64,000 nt of DNA. It comes from Polaribacter aestuariivivens (GTDB lineage: Bacteria > Bacteroidota > Bacteroidia > Flavobacteriales > Flavobacteriaceae). The translations under genes were made by a program, and so were the position numbers. Location: contig NZ_VANR01000002.1 of NCBI RefSeq assembly GCF_005885675.1, positions 496,001 through 560,000 of the forward strand. Direction: 5' to 3'. Below the pieces are notes generated by a model, which did no database searches, was not told where the DNA came from, and saw only the letters and a list, made by a program, of their open reading frames with translations. This document shows, piece after piece, positions 26,125 to 35,112 of this stretch. Every line of letters starts with the position of its first letter. The first letter of the stretch is position 1.

Positions 26125-26577
26125 TTAAATTAATTTTTGTTCTCTAAAGTATTTTAAAGGGACAAACAGCATACCAAAACATTGACTATCTTCTTTTCCC
26201 ATGTTTTTATGATGTACTTTATGGGCTTTTCTTAACGCTTTTAAGTATTTATTGTTGGTGTTTTTAAACCATTTAAAACGTTGATGAATTAAAACATCAT
26301 GCACTAAAAAATAGGCAATACCATAACATAAAATACCTAAACCAATAAAAAATAAATAGGTATGAGCTGTGTAGGTTCCAAAATAAAATAATGCCATACT
26401 TGGTACTGCAAATACTATAAAAAAAGCATCATTTTTTTCGAACACGTGAGGATATCCAGGTTCATGATGATCTTCATGCAAAAACCAACCAAAACCGTGC
26501 ATTACATATTTGTGTGTAAGCCAAGTTACACCTTCCATAGTTAAAAAAACAGCTAAAGTAATTAAAGCGTAAATCAT
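26125..26577 (-). CDS. crtZ: Beta-carotene hydroxylase CrtZ
   Basis: A membrane di-iron hydroxylase of the fatty-acid hydroxylase superfamily, converting beta-carotene to zeaxanthin. A 150-residue protein with the histidine clusters HKYVMHG, HEDHHEPG, HDVLIHQRF and HKVHHKN and four hydrophobic segments. Last gene of the crtI-crtB-crtZ operon; its start overlaps the crtB stop (TAATG). No lycopene cyclase gene follows, unlike the arrangement I would expect in relatives. Confidence 0.93.
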   Translation of the reverse strand: MIYALITLAVFLTMEGVTWLTHKYVMHGFGWFLHEDHHEPGYPHVFEKNDAFFIVFAVPSMALFYFGTYTAHTYLFFIGLGILCYGIAYFLVHDVLIHQRFKWFKNTNNKYLKALRKAHKVHHKNMGKEDSQCFGMLFVPLKYFREQKLI

Positions 26578-27419
26578 TATATTATATTCAATTTGTATTT
26601 AACGTAACTTCTTGCTAAAAGATTAATTTTCATTGGATCTGAGATTCTAATTCTAGTATCCATAATTTTTTCTGAAGGTACTTTATTTAATTTTTTTAAT
26701 AATCTTCTGTAATATCTGTAAGCCATATACACTCCAAATTTTGCTTCTCTAGGTAATTTTAAAATTCCGTTTTTAAACGCATAATCGAAATCGGCTTCAA
26801 TTTCATCTATTATTAATTGTTTTGAGGCGGTATCTAATTTTCCTAAATCGATGTTTGGAAAATAAGACCTGTTTAAAAGCTCAAAATCGTCTTTTAAATC
26901 TCTTAAAAAATTTACTTTTTGAAAAGCAGATCCCAAACGCATTGCAGCATCTTTTAATTCTTCATATTTTGTGTCATCTCCGTTTACAAAAACTTTTAAA
27001 CACATTAAACCAACAACATCTGCAGAACCATAAATATACTCATCATACTCTGCTTTTGTTGTATATTCTGTTTTGTGTAAATCTGCTTTCATACTTTTTA
27101 AGAAAGCCTGCACCATTTCGTCAGGAATATTATAACGTGCTACTGTTTGCTGAAATGAGTTTAAAATTGGATTTAAACTAATTCCTTGTTCTTTTGCCAT
27201 ATAATAATCACGCTCAAAATGCGCCATTAATAGTTCTTTATCAAAATCATGAAAAGTGTCTACAATTTCATCTGCAAAACGAACAAAACCGTAAATATTG
27301 TAAATATCTGTTCTAATTTTTGGTGACAATGTATTTACAGCCATTGAAAAAGAGGTGCTGTATTTCTCAGTCACCAACTTGCTGCAATCATTAGAAACCT
27401 TATCAAATAACTCTTTCAT
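26577..27419 (-). CDS. crtB: Phytoene synthase
   Basis: Head-to-head condensation of two geranylgeranyl diphosphates to phytoene. A 280-residue protein with the first aspartate motif in RFADEIVDTFHD and the second in RDLKDDFE, and the signature YGSADVVGLMCLKVF. It lies 5 bases after crtI and overlaps crtZ by one base, so the three genes form one coupled operon. Confidence 0.95.
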   Translation of the reverse strand: MKELFDKVSNDCSKLVTEKYSTSFSMAVNTLSPKIRTDIYNIYGFVRFADEIVDTFHDFDKELLMAHFERDYYMAKEQGISLNPILNSFQQTVARYNIPDEMVQAFLKSMKADLHKTEYTTKAEYDEYIYGSADVVGLMCLKVFVNGDDTKYEELKDAAMRLGSAFQKVNFLRDLKDDFELLNRSYFPNIDLGKLDTASKQLIIDEIEADFDYAFKNGILKLPREAKFGVYMAYRYYRRLLKKLNKVPSEKIMDTRIRISDPMKINLLARSYVKYKLNII

Positions 27420-27424
27420 AAATT

Positions 27425-28888
27425 TTATTTACTTTTTTTTATTAGTTCTGATGCAATTTTACCAGAAATTAATGCTGGTGGAACTCCTGGACCTGGAACT
27501 GTTAATTGCCCTGTAAAATACAAATTATTTACTTTACTGCTTTTAATATTTGGTCTTAAAAACGCAGTTTGCAATAAAGTATTTGCCATTCCATAAGCAT
27601 TTCCTTTATATGAGTTGTATTCTTCTTTAAAATCTTTAACACAAAAAGAGCTTTTAAACAATACATTTTCTTTCACTTTTTGGTTTGTAAGCTTTTCAAA
27701 TCTATCAATTATTTTATGAAAATATTGTTCTCTTAACTCTTCTGTATCTTCAATACCTGGTGCTAACGGAATTAAGAAAAAGCCAGCTTCTTTACCTTCT
27801 GGTGCAGATGTTACATCTGTCATAGAAGTAAAATTAGCATAAAATAATGGATTTGTTGGCCATTTTGGATTGTCGTAAATTTCTTCAGCATGCAAATCAA
27901 AATCTGTATCAAAAAACAATGTATGATGGCTAGCATTTTTTATTTTTTTATCAAAACCAACATAAAACAGTAATGATGATGGTGCAAATATTTTTTTACT
28001 CCAATATTTTTCTGAATATTGTCTTAAATTTTCATCTAATAATGTTTCTGTATGATGATAGTCTGCACCACTTAAAACTAAATTCGTTTCAATGGTTTTA
28101 CCATTTACTATTAAACTAGAAACATTGTTATTTGCATCTGTATTTATTTTTTCTACGTTTGCATTAACTTCAAAATGTACACCCAATGAAGTAGCTAATG
28201 TAACCATACCTTCAATTACCTTGTACATTCCTCCTCTTGGATGCCAAGTACCTAAACCAAAATCGGCATAATTCATAAAATTATAAAAAGCAGGTGTATT
28301 ACTTGGTTTTGCTCCTAAGAAAAGTACTGGAAACTCTAATATTTGAATTAATTTATTGCTCTTTATGTTTTTACGAACTTGTTTTCTTATTGTTGAGAAA
28401 AACTGAGTTACTCTTGCAATAGTTGTTGTAGTTACTAGCTCTAATGGAGAAATTCCTGGTTTGTAAACCAAATCTAAAATAGCAGTTTCGTAGTTTGATT
28501 TTGCAGAATCTAAAAAGGTTTTTAAATGTTTTGCACTTCCTTTTTCTTCTTTTTCGAACATTTCATAAATATCATTTAAATTCTCTGATATTTTAAGCGA
28601 AGAATTTTCTCCAAAATATACTTCATAACCAGGGTTTAGCTTATCTAAAGTATAATAATCTGAAGGTTTTTTACCAAAATCAGCAAAAAAGCGTTCAAAA
28701 ACATCTGGCATCCAATACCAAGAAGGACCTAAATCAAACGTAAAACCATCTTTTTTATATTGTCTAGCTCTACCTCCTAAAGTATCGTTTTTTTCTAAAA
28801 CAGTTACTTTATAACCTTCTTTTGAAAGATAGCAAGATGCTGCTAATGCAGAAAAACCAGAACCAATGATGTGTATTTCTTTATTCAT
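27425..28888 (-). CDS. crtI: Phytoene desaturase (lycopene-forming)
   Basis: An FAD-dependent CrtI-type desaturase, 487 residues. The N-terminal dinucleotide fold begins IHIIGSGFSALAASCYLSKEG, followed by GGRARQYKKDGFTFDLGPSW. The C-terminal GPGVPPALISGKIASELI is the conserved CrtI end with the FAD ribityl contact. First gene of the crt operon. A -7 box (TATATTTG on the minus strand) and a 7-bp inverted repeat lie just upstream. Confidence 0.95.
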   Translation of the reverse strand: MNKEIHIIGSGFSALAASCYLSKEGYKVTVLEKNDTLGGRARQYKKDGFTFDLGPSWYWMPDVFERFFADFGKKPSDYYTLDKLNPGYEVYFGENSSLKISENLNDIYEMFEKEEKGSAKHLKTFLDSAKSNYETAILDLVYKPGISPLELVTTTTIARVTQFFSTIRKQVRKNIKSNKLIQILEFPVLFLGAKPSNTPAFYNFMNYADFGLGTWHPRGGMYKVIEGMVTLATSLGVHFEVNANVEKINTDANNNVSSLIVNGKTIETNLVLSGADYHHTETLLDENLRQYSEKYWSKKIFAPSSLLFYVGFDKKIKNASHHTLFFDTDFDLHAEEIYDNPKWPTNPLFYANFTSMTDVTSAPEGKEAGFFLIPLAPGIEDTEELREQYFHKIIDRFEKLTNQKVKENVLFKSSFCVKDFKEEYNSYKGNAYGMANTLLQTAFLRPNIKSSKVNNLYFTGQLTVPGPGVPPALISGKIASELIKKSK

Positions 28889-28897
28889 ATGTATTTT

Positions 28898-28927
28898 TGT
28901 TTAACAAATATATTAAATTATTAAACA
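28898..28927 (-). promoter_or_regulatory. crtI promoter with overlapping inverted repeat
   Basis: On the minus strand a TATATTTG -7 box (28905-28912) fits the Bacteroidota TAnnTTTG consensus, 16 bases upstream of the crtI ATG. It is enclosed by TGTTTAA (28898-28904) and TTAAACA (28921-28927), a perfect 7-bp inverted repeat with a 16-base gap, a reasonable operator for the neighbouring MerR regulator. Confidence 0.5.
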
Positions 28928-28949
28928 GTTTAATTTTTTAAAAAAATAA

Positions 28950-29843
28950 TTATAATACTTTTAACACATCTTTTACCGAACTAAAAATAGATAGATTAAA
29001 ATCGAAATCATCTATGTTCAATTGCTCTGTTTTATAGCCAATTGCTATAAATTTATGATGTGTATTTTGTAAAACACCTTCAATTTCTTTAAAATATGGA
29101 ATAAGCTTATCATCATAAGGTTGTACAGTTAATGAAGTAACAAACGTGATTTCTCTTTTGTTTTCAAAAAAGTAAGACAGATTGTCTAATGGTAAACTTT
29201 GTCCTAAATAAATAGTATGAGTACCTCTTAAAACCAATTCATAATTCAAATATAATAAGCCCAATTCATGAATTTCGTTTTCGGGTAAAAATAAAACATA
29301 TGTTTTATTAGATTTAGGAATACTGTATTGTAATTTTTCTGTGTTAATATGTATTTTTTGAGCAATTAAATTAGATATAAAATGCTCATGTGCAGGTAAA
29401 ACAGTATCTGTTTGCCATAACAAACCAATATGATCTAAAAAGGGTATAAATACATCTTTAAAAATTTCACGGAATGTTTTTTTATGCAATAATTGGTCGT
29501 AAGTATTATTAAACAACGCTTTATCAAACTGTAGCATTGCCAACTTAAATGAATTTATAGCTTCATCATCAATTGCTTCTGCAAATGCCAATTCTCTTGC
29601 TTGAAGTTTTATTTCTTCGACATTCATTTTAGCAATTTTAGAAACTTTGTAGTTGTTTTTGTTTAACAAAACAACATTTAATAGTTTTTGTAAATTACTA
29701 TGAGAATAATATCGGATATTGGTATCAGTTCTTTTAGGCTGTAATAAATTATATCGTTTTTCCCATATACGTATAGTATGAGCCTTGATTCCTGAAATGT
29801 TTTCAAGGTCTTTAATCGTAAAATCTTGCTTTATATTGTTCAA
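28950..29843 (-). CDS. CarH-like MerR regulator with B12-binding domain
   Basis: A 297-residue regulator. Residues 8-75 are a MerR winged helix (TIKDLENISGIKAHTIRIWE). Residues about 90-160 are the helical cap of a cobalamin-binding module with W143-x9-E153-H154, the exact spacing of the W-x9-EH photosensory motif of CarH. Residues 180-297 are a B12-binding Rossmann domain with the lower-ligand motif ExHxxG (H192). Adenosylcobalamin-dependent, light-released repression of the crt genes is the family expectation. The start codon is TTG at 29841-29843. It is upstream of and co-oriented with crtI. Confidence 0.85.
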   Translation of the reverse strand: MNNIKQDFTIKDLENISGIKAHTIRIWEKRYNLLQPKRTDTNIRYYSHSNLQKLLNVVLLNKNNYKVSKIAKMNVEEIKLQARELAFAEAIDDEAINSFKLAMLQFDKALFNNTYDQLLHKKTFREIFKDVFIPFLDHIGLLWQTDTVLPAHEHFISNLIAQKIHINTEKLQYSIPKSNKTYVLFLPENEIHELGLLYLNYELVLRGTHTIYLGQSLPLDNLSYFFENKREITFVTSLTVQPYDDKLIPYFKEIEGVLQNTHHKFIAIGYKTEQLNIDDFDFNLSIFSSVKDVLKVL

Positions 29844-29882
29844 TTTTTATAATTTATTATTCAACAAATGTAAAAATTTTTA

Positions 29883-29916
29883 TGTTACAATTTTTTTTTT
29901 TATCAAAATTGTAACA
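29883..29916. promoter_or_regulatory. 12-bp inverted repeat between carH-like and sigma-factor genes
   Basis: TGTTACAATTTT (29883-29894) and AAAATTGTAACA (29905-29916) are perfect complements, 10 bases apart, in the 120-bp divergent spacer. Because both genes start within 50 bases, a bound regulator could control both. It is a candidate operator for the MerR/B12 protein. It could also be a hairpin, but it lies where promoters must be. Confidence 0.5.
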
Positions 29917-29963
29917 TTTTTTATTTTTTACCTACTTATAAGTTAACAACTAACGAAACAGAT

Positions 29964-30458
29964 TTGAAGAAAGATTTAGAAGCTAAATTTTTATCGGATT
30001 TTGAAGCGAACCAAAATATTGCACACAAAATTTGTAGGCTTTATACTACAAACCAAAGTGCTCATAATGATTTGTTTCAAGAAATTACTATACAAGTTTG
30101 GAAAAACTACCCAAAATTTAGAGGAGATTCCAAATTTAGTACATGGATGTATAGAGTAGCATTGAATACAGCTATTTCGCTGTATAGGAAATCTACAAGA
30201 ACCATAAAAACTCAAGATTTTGACGATATCGCTTTTAAAATAAAATCGACAGATTATGATGATACAGAAGAGTTACAATTAAAAGCATTGTACAAAGCAG
30301 TACATCAATTAAATGATATTGATAAAGCACTAATTTTTTTATACTTGGAAGATAAACCTTATAAAGAAATATCAGAAACTTTAGGTATTTCTAGTGTAAA
30401 TGCAAGAGTAAAAATGAATAGAGCAAAAGAAAAATTAAAAAACATTTTAAACCCATAG
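29964..30458 (+). CDS. ECF-type RNA polymerase sigma factor
   Basis: A 164-residue group 4 sigma factor: region 2 with QEITIQVWKNYPKFRG and STWMYRVALNTAISLYRK, and region 4 with IFLYLEDKPYKEISETLG and NARVKMNRAKEKLK. Start codon TTG (29964-29966); no upstream ATG is available before the divergent regulator. A membrane protein gene starts 2 bases downstream, the usual place for an anti-sigma factor. The position opposite the carotenoid regulator recalls CarQ. Confidence 0.88.
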   Translation: MKKDLEAKFLSDFEANQNIAHKICRLYTTNQSAHNDLFQEITIQVWKNYPKFRGDSKFSTWMYRVALNTAISLYRKSTRTIKTQDFDDIAFKIKSTDYDDTEELQLKALYKAVHQLNDIDKALIFLYLEDKPYKEISETLGISSVNARVKMNRAKEKLKNILNP

Positions 30459-30460
30459 TT

Positions 30461-31075
30461 ATGGATTTATTAGAAAATTATAAAAAAGCCTGGGACAATC
30501 AACCAGAAGAAGTTAGTAAATTTTCTGAACTAGAAATTTACAAACTTGCACATTCAAGATCATCATCAATTGTAAAATGGATTTTTATAATTGGTATTTT
30601 AGAGTTTGTAATTTTAAACTCTATGTACTTTTTTGTTGATATGGATGAAGCTTATGCTGAGTATAAAAAAATAGGTTTAGAAAACTTTATACATTATTCT
30701 CAAATATTGGCATATGTAATTATTTTTTACTTTTTAGGAATGTTTTATTTGAATTATAAAAAAATATCAACGTCAGATTCTACAAGAGTTTTGATGAAAA
30801 AAATTATAAAAACACGAAAAACAGTAAGAAATTATGTGATTTTTAATTTAAGTTATATGGCCTTAATTATGTTTATAGTAATGGCTGCAGAAATTAACTT
30901 AAAGTTTGAAGATTTAAACACCAAACAAATTTTACTAATTGTATTGTTAACCCTTGTATTAACTTTGGTTATTTTAGGTGGACTGTGGTTATTCTACCAG
31001 TTACTTTATGGAATTTTATTAAGAAAACTAAACAGAAATTATAAAGAAATTGCTAAATTAGACCGTATTAATTAA
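30461..31075 (+). CDS. Four-TM membrane protein, putative anti-sigma factor
   Basis: A 204-residue protein with a roughly 35-residue cytosolic N-terminus (YKKAWDNQPEEVSKFSELEI) and four TM helices near residues 38-58, 80-100, 122-146 and 158-190. No domain I can name with certainty. Coupling to the ECF sigma gene (2-base gap), membrane location and cytosolic N-terminal segment all suggest an anti-sigma role, which is inference. A small OMP gene follows 9 bases later. Confidence 0.6.
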   Translation: MDLLENYKKAWDNQPEEVSKFSELEIYKLAHSRSSSIVKWIFIIGILEFVILNSMYFFVDMDEAYAEYKKIGLENFIHYSQILAYVIIFYFLGMFYLNYKKISTSDSTRVLMKKIIKTRKTVRNYVIFNLSYMALIMFIVMAAEINLKFEDLNTKQILLIVLLTLVLTLVILGGLWLFYQLLYGILLRKLNRNYKEIAKLDRIN

Positions 31076-31084
31076 AACAAGTCT

Positions 31085-31570
31085 ATGAAAAAAATTATTG
31101 TTTTTTTGTTGTTAGCTTTTTCTACAAATTTTTACGCACAAAAATCTAATTTTTGGGATCATGTACAATATGGTGGTGGTTTTACTTTAGGTTTTGGAAG
31201 TCAAACAACCATTGGTATTTCACCAAGTGCCATTTATAATTTTGATAATGGTTTCGCTTTAGGCGCAGGTGTTAATTATTTATATTCAGAAATTAATGAT
31301 TTTACTACAAATCTTTACGGCGCTAGTATTATATCATTATATCAAACAAATTTTGGAGTTCAATTTTCTGGAGATTTAGATTACCATTTTGCAAAACAAA
31401 CAGATTTTAACTCAAATAATTCAGTAAGAACAAATTTCCCAGCGCTACATTTAGGTATTGCATACAACCAAGGTAGTTTTGCTTTTGGTTTAAGATACGA
31501 TGTTTTATACGATAAAAACAAAAGTGTTTTTGCTTCACCTTTTTCGCCAGTTGTTCGTTTTTACTTCTAA
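31085..31570 (+). CDS. Small outer-membrane beta-barrel protein
   Basis: A 161-residue protein with a signal peptide (MKKIIVFLLLAFSTNFYAQ) and amphipathic strands ending in an aromatic residue (SPVVRFYF), typical of an outer-membrane barrel of about eight strands. Third gene of the sigma-factor operon and possibly a target of it. The function is unknown. It overlaps the convergent threonine aldolase gene by 4 bases. Confidence 0.7.
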   Translation: MKKIIVFLLLAFSTNFYAQKSNFWDHVQYGGGFTLGFGSQTTIGISPSAIYNFDNGFALGAGVNYLYSEINDFTTNLYGASIISLYQTNFGVQFSGDLDYHFAKQTDFNSNNSVRTNFPALHLGIAYNQGSFAFGLRYDVLYDKNKSVFASPFSPVVRFYF

Positions 31571-32598
31571 AAATTTTTCAGTTCTTTTAGCAAAACTTCA
31601 TGCATTTCATTGGTATAATCTAAATGTGTAACAATTCTTATTCTACCTTCACCCATTGGAGTTAGTAAAATATTTTTTTCTTTCATTTTATTGATAAAAT
31701 TATCTGCTCCTATTTTTTCATCTACATAAAATATGATGATATTTGTTTCAATTGTTTCCACTTTTGTAACATAAGGTACTGACTTTAAAACAGTGCCTAT
31801 TTCTTGTGCTTTCTGATGATCTTCTGCCAATCTTTCTACATGATTATCTAACGCATAAATTCCAGCAGCTGCCAAAAAACCAACTTGTCTCATGGCTCCA
31901 CCAAATAATTTTCGAATTCTTAATGCTTTTGCAATATGTACTTTGCTACCTAATAAAATAGAACCTACTGGCGCTCCTAAACCTTTAGACAAACAAATAG
32001 AAATGGTGTCAAACAATGCTCCATTTTGTTTCGGATTTTCATTTTTAGCTACTAAAGCATTAAATAAACGTGCTCCATCAAGATGAAAACTTAAGTTATT
32101 TTTTTTAGAAATTTTTTGTAGTTTTTCTAATTCAGAAAAACTCCAACAAGCTCCACCTCCTTTATTTGTAGTATTTTCAATACAAACCAAACTAGAAAAC
32201 GGAACATGAATATCATTTCTTCCTGCAACTGCCTCTTCTAATTGTTTTGCTGTAAACATTCCTCTGTTTCCATCAATCAATTTACAAGTAACTCCAGAAT
32301 TGAATGCTGCTCCTCCACCTTCATAATTATAAACATGTGCATATTTATCACAAATTAATTTATCTCCTGGTTGTGTGTGTAATTTTATTGCGGTTTGATT
32401 TGCCATGGTTCCTGAAGGGAAAAACAAGGCATCTTCCATACCAAACATTTTTGCAGCTTTTTCTTGCAACTCATTTACTGTTGGATCCATTTTAAAAACA
32501 TCATCACCAACTTTTGCACTAATCATAGCTTCCAACATTTGTTTTGTAGGTTTTGTAACGGTATCTGAAATTAAATCAATTGTAATATTTTTTTTCAT
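31567..32598 (-). CDS. ltaE: Low-specificity L-threonine aldolase
   Basis: A PLP enzyme cleaving threonine/allo-threonine to glycine and acetaldehyde. A 343-residue fold type I protein with SDTVTKPTKQMLEAM at the start, HLDGARLFNA (PLP-contacting aspartate) and the Schiff-base lysine in CLSKGLGAPVGS. Length is normal. It lies 1 base downstream of a metalloprotease gene on the same strand, so the two are probably co-transcribed. Confidence 0.92.
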   Translation of the reverse strand: MKKNITIDLISDTVTKPTKQMLEAMISAKVGDDVFKMDPTVNELQEKAAKMFGMEDALFFPSGTMANQTAIKLHTQPGDKLICDKYAHVYNYEGGGAAFNSGVTCKLIDGNRGMFTAKQLEEAVAGRNDIHVPFSSLVCIENTTNKGGGACWSFSELEKLQKISKKNNLSFHLDGARLFNALVAKNENPKQNGALFDTISICLSKGLGAPVGSILLGSKVHIAKALRIRKLFGGAMRQVGFLAAAGIYALDNHVERLAEDHQKAQEIGTVLKSVPYVTKVETIETNIIIFYVDEKIGADNFINKMKEKNILLTPMGEGRIRIVTHLDYTNEMHEVLLKELKNF

Positions 32599-32599
32599 T

Positions 32600-35026
32600 T
32601 TAAAATTTATAGTTTGTTCCTATTGGCGATCCATCAGGAATTTTTGGAGCATAGTTTTTCTTGAATGAAGTAGGGTTTTTCTGAAAATCTTCAATCATTT
32701 TAATCATTGCTTTGTGATACATTTTTTGAACTCCTGTTGATTTTACATTTTTTAAAATCGATTTTATTTCATCAATTTTAAAATGTACAATTGCGTTTAC
32801 TTGTGCATACGAAAAAGTATTTGAACCCAAAGCAAACAACTGTTCTAAAACCTTTGTATTTACAACGTTTTGTAACTCTTGATAATAAGCATCTTTATAT
32901 GTTTTTTTGATAGTTTTATTTACCAATTCATCAATTAATTCTTCTAAACCTAACTGATTTTTATTCAAACTTTTATGCGCAATTAACCTAGAAGATCTTT
33001 GAGGATTTAATAATAAATTCAAAGTCATTTCTGTAGCAGTTTCCACTGCAGAAAATGCATCAAAAGCAACCCCTAACTTGCTGCTAAAAGACTCTCTACT
33101 TCTTCCATAACCCATTGCTCTTGGTGGAAAAAGCTCTAATTTTTCTTTCGGAATCGCAATTTCATCAACATTAATAGTTTGTAAAACAGCTTGTAATGCA
33201 ATTCTTTCTGTTGTTCCAGAAACTTGTTTTACAACGGTTTGATTATCGCCTTTTACTGCATAAGAATACTCTAAACCACCAATCAATTTTACAGTTGCTT
33301 CTGTTTGAAATCGATGGAAAAAATAAAGCGGTACAAATACATCTTCTAATACAGAATAAGGCTCATTTGTTTTAATGTTGTCTGCCGAAAAATTGTCAAT
33401 TGCCGTTTTTCTGATTTTTAAAATATTGTACAATTCGTCATGAATATTCCCTCCATTATCCCATAAATGAGCAGAAATACTAGCACTTCCTTGACTTCTT
33501 GCATCTTGGTCTGACAAATATTTTAATCCGTTTTCTGCAGCATTTTCTAAAATTTTACGAAGTTCCTCTTCTTCATTTACACTTTCAGGAAAATCTTGAT
33601 ATGAGTAGGCAACTGTTACTTTATCCCAAGCTCCAATTTTTGTATCATAAGCATCAGAAAAATCAATTTTACCGTTATTCAAACTAAATTTTGGATGTGG
33701 ATAATCCATCACAGAAGCTCTACCATTTGTACTTGCAGAAAAATTATGTGCAAACCCTAAAGTATGACCTATTTCATGGGCAGACAATTGCCTTATTCTT
33801 GCAATTGCCATTTGTAAGGCAAAATCATCTGCTACAGTATTATTTTTATATGGCGCTTGTAATGCTTGTGCAATTAAAAAATCTTGACGAATTCGTAAAC
33901 TCCCTAAACTAACATGACCTTTTATAATTTCGCCAGTTCTTGGGTCTGAAATACTACCTCCATAACTCCAACCTCTTGTAGATCTATGCACCCATTGCAC
34001 CATATTATAACGGACATCTAAAGGATCTGCACCTTCAGGCAACATTTTAATTTGAAAAGCATTTTTATAACCAATTGCCTCAAAAGCTTGATTCCACCAA
34101 CTTCCTCCATCTAGTAATGCAGAACGAACTGGTTCTGGAGTTCCTCTATCTAAATAATAAATAATAGGTTCTTTTGGTTCAGAAATTTTAGCATTCGGGT
34201 TTTTCTTTTCCAAACGATGTCTGTAAATAAAACGTTTTTTAATAGGTTGATTTACAGGTGTTGCATAGTCTAAATAAGACATTGGAAAACTTCCAGAACG
34301 TGGATGAAAAACTCTTGGTTTGTAATTATTATCTGGTAATTCTACAAAAGAATGGTGCTGATGTACAGTAACCAAACTCGCATCTGGAGTAACACTTCTT
34401 ATATTGTATCCTTTTGGAGATCCTTTAAAAGTTAGCATTACATCAAATTCAATATTTTTAGGAAATGCCTTTGTTCTCTCTAAATTAAATGCAGATTTAT
34501 TTTTGTCTAAACTATAATTTCCTTGATTATTACGTGCTAAAGTATTTGCTACTCCATGTGCATCTCGCATAAAAAAATCTGTTGCATCTACTAAAAAAAC
34601 ACCATTTTTTTCTTCTTTAATCACAAAACCATGCAACACAGATTTTGCAAATGCTTCTTTTACAGATTGTTTTTCCTCTTTATTATCCGTAATTGCTCGA
34701 TAATCTAAATTCGGCTGAATTAGCATAATCTTATTACCTGCTTTTTTTAGGTGAACTACTACTCCGCTTCCTAATTGTCCTCGATCTAAACCAATATCAT
34801 TAGAGCCAACACCTTCTGAAAGTGAACGCACATATAAAAATTCTTTTTCTAAATCATTAATTTGTAAAAAGATTTTATCTTTATTTTCATCATAATAAAA
34901 AGTAAAATAACCTTCATATTTAGTTATTCCTTTTTGAAATTTATCACCTGTTTTCTCGGTGAAAAATTGTGAAAATCCATTAATTGATATTGAAGTAAAT
35001 AATAATAGTAGTAGTAATTTTTTCAT
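32600..35026 (-). CDS. Secreted zinc metalloprotease (DUF5117/DUF4953 family)
   Basis: An 808-residue protein with a signal peptide (MKKLLLLLLFTSISINGFSQ). An N-terminal DUF5117-type domain (RSLSEGVGSNDIGLDRGQ) leads to a metzincin-like active site SAHEIGHTLGFAHNF with the HExxHxxGxxH pattern, then a C-terminal DUF4953-type helical region ending GSPIGTNYKF. Zinc endopeptidase activity is inferred from the motif. No T9SS sorting domain is visible, so it is periplasmic or exported by another route. Confidence 0.88.
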   Translation of the reverse strand: MKKLLLLLLFTSISINGFSQFFTEKTGDKFQKGITKYEGYFTFYYDENKDKIFLQINDLEKEFLYVRSLSEGVGSNDIGLDRGQLGSGVVVHLKKAGNKIMLIQPNLDYRAITDNKEEKQSVKEAFAKSVLHGFVIKEEKNGVFLVDATDFFMRDAHGVANTLARNNQGNYSLDKNKSAFNLERTKAFPKNIEFDVMLTFKGSPKGYNIRSVTPDASLVTVHQHHSFVELPDNNYKPRVFHPRSGSFPMSYLDYATPVNQPIKKRFIYRHRLEKKNPNAKISEPKEPIIYYLDRGTPEPVRSALLDGGSWWNQAFEAIGYKNAFQIKMLPEGADPLDVRYNMVQWVHRSTRGWSYGGSISDPRTGEIIKGHVSLGSLRIRQDFLIAQALQAPYKNNTVADDFALQMAIARIRQLSAHEIGHTLGFAHNFSASTNGRASVMDYPHPKFSLNNGKIDFSDAYDTKIGAWDKVTVAYSYQDFPESVNEEEELRKILENAAENGLKYLSDQDARSQGSASISAHLWDNGGNIHDELYNILKIRKTAIDNFSADNIKTNEPYSVLEDVFVPLYFFHRFQTEATVKLIGGLEYSYAVKGDNQTVVKQVSGTTERIALQAVLQTINVDEIAIPKEKLELFPPRAMGYGRSRESFSSKLGVAFDAFSAVETATEMTLNLLLNPQRSSRLIAHKSLNKNQLGLEELIDELVNKTIKKTYKDAYYQELQNVVNTKVLEQLFALGSNTFSYAQVNAIVHFKIDEIKSILKNVKSTGVQKMYHKAMIKMIEDFQKNPTSFKKNYAPKIPDGSPIGTNYKF

Positions 35027-35096
35027 GTTTGAAATATTTTCTATAAATCTATAAATAACAATCGTGTTTTAAAAGAAGATTTCCTAAAATTTCATT

Positions 35097-35104
35097 TATT
35101 TTTG
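35097..35104 (+). promoter_or_regulatory. prfB -7 box
   Basis: TATTTTTG fits TAnnTTTG. It lies only 8 bases before the ATG at 35113, so the mRNA from this box would have almost no leader. No -33 TTTG at the usual distance is obvious. Confidence 0.4.
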
Positions 35105-35112
35105 TAGTGACT

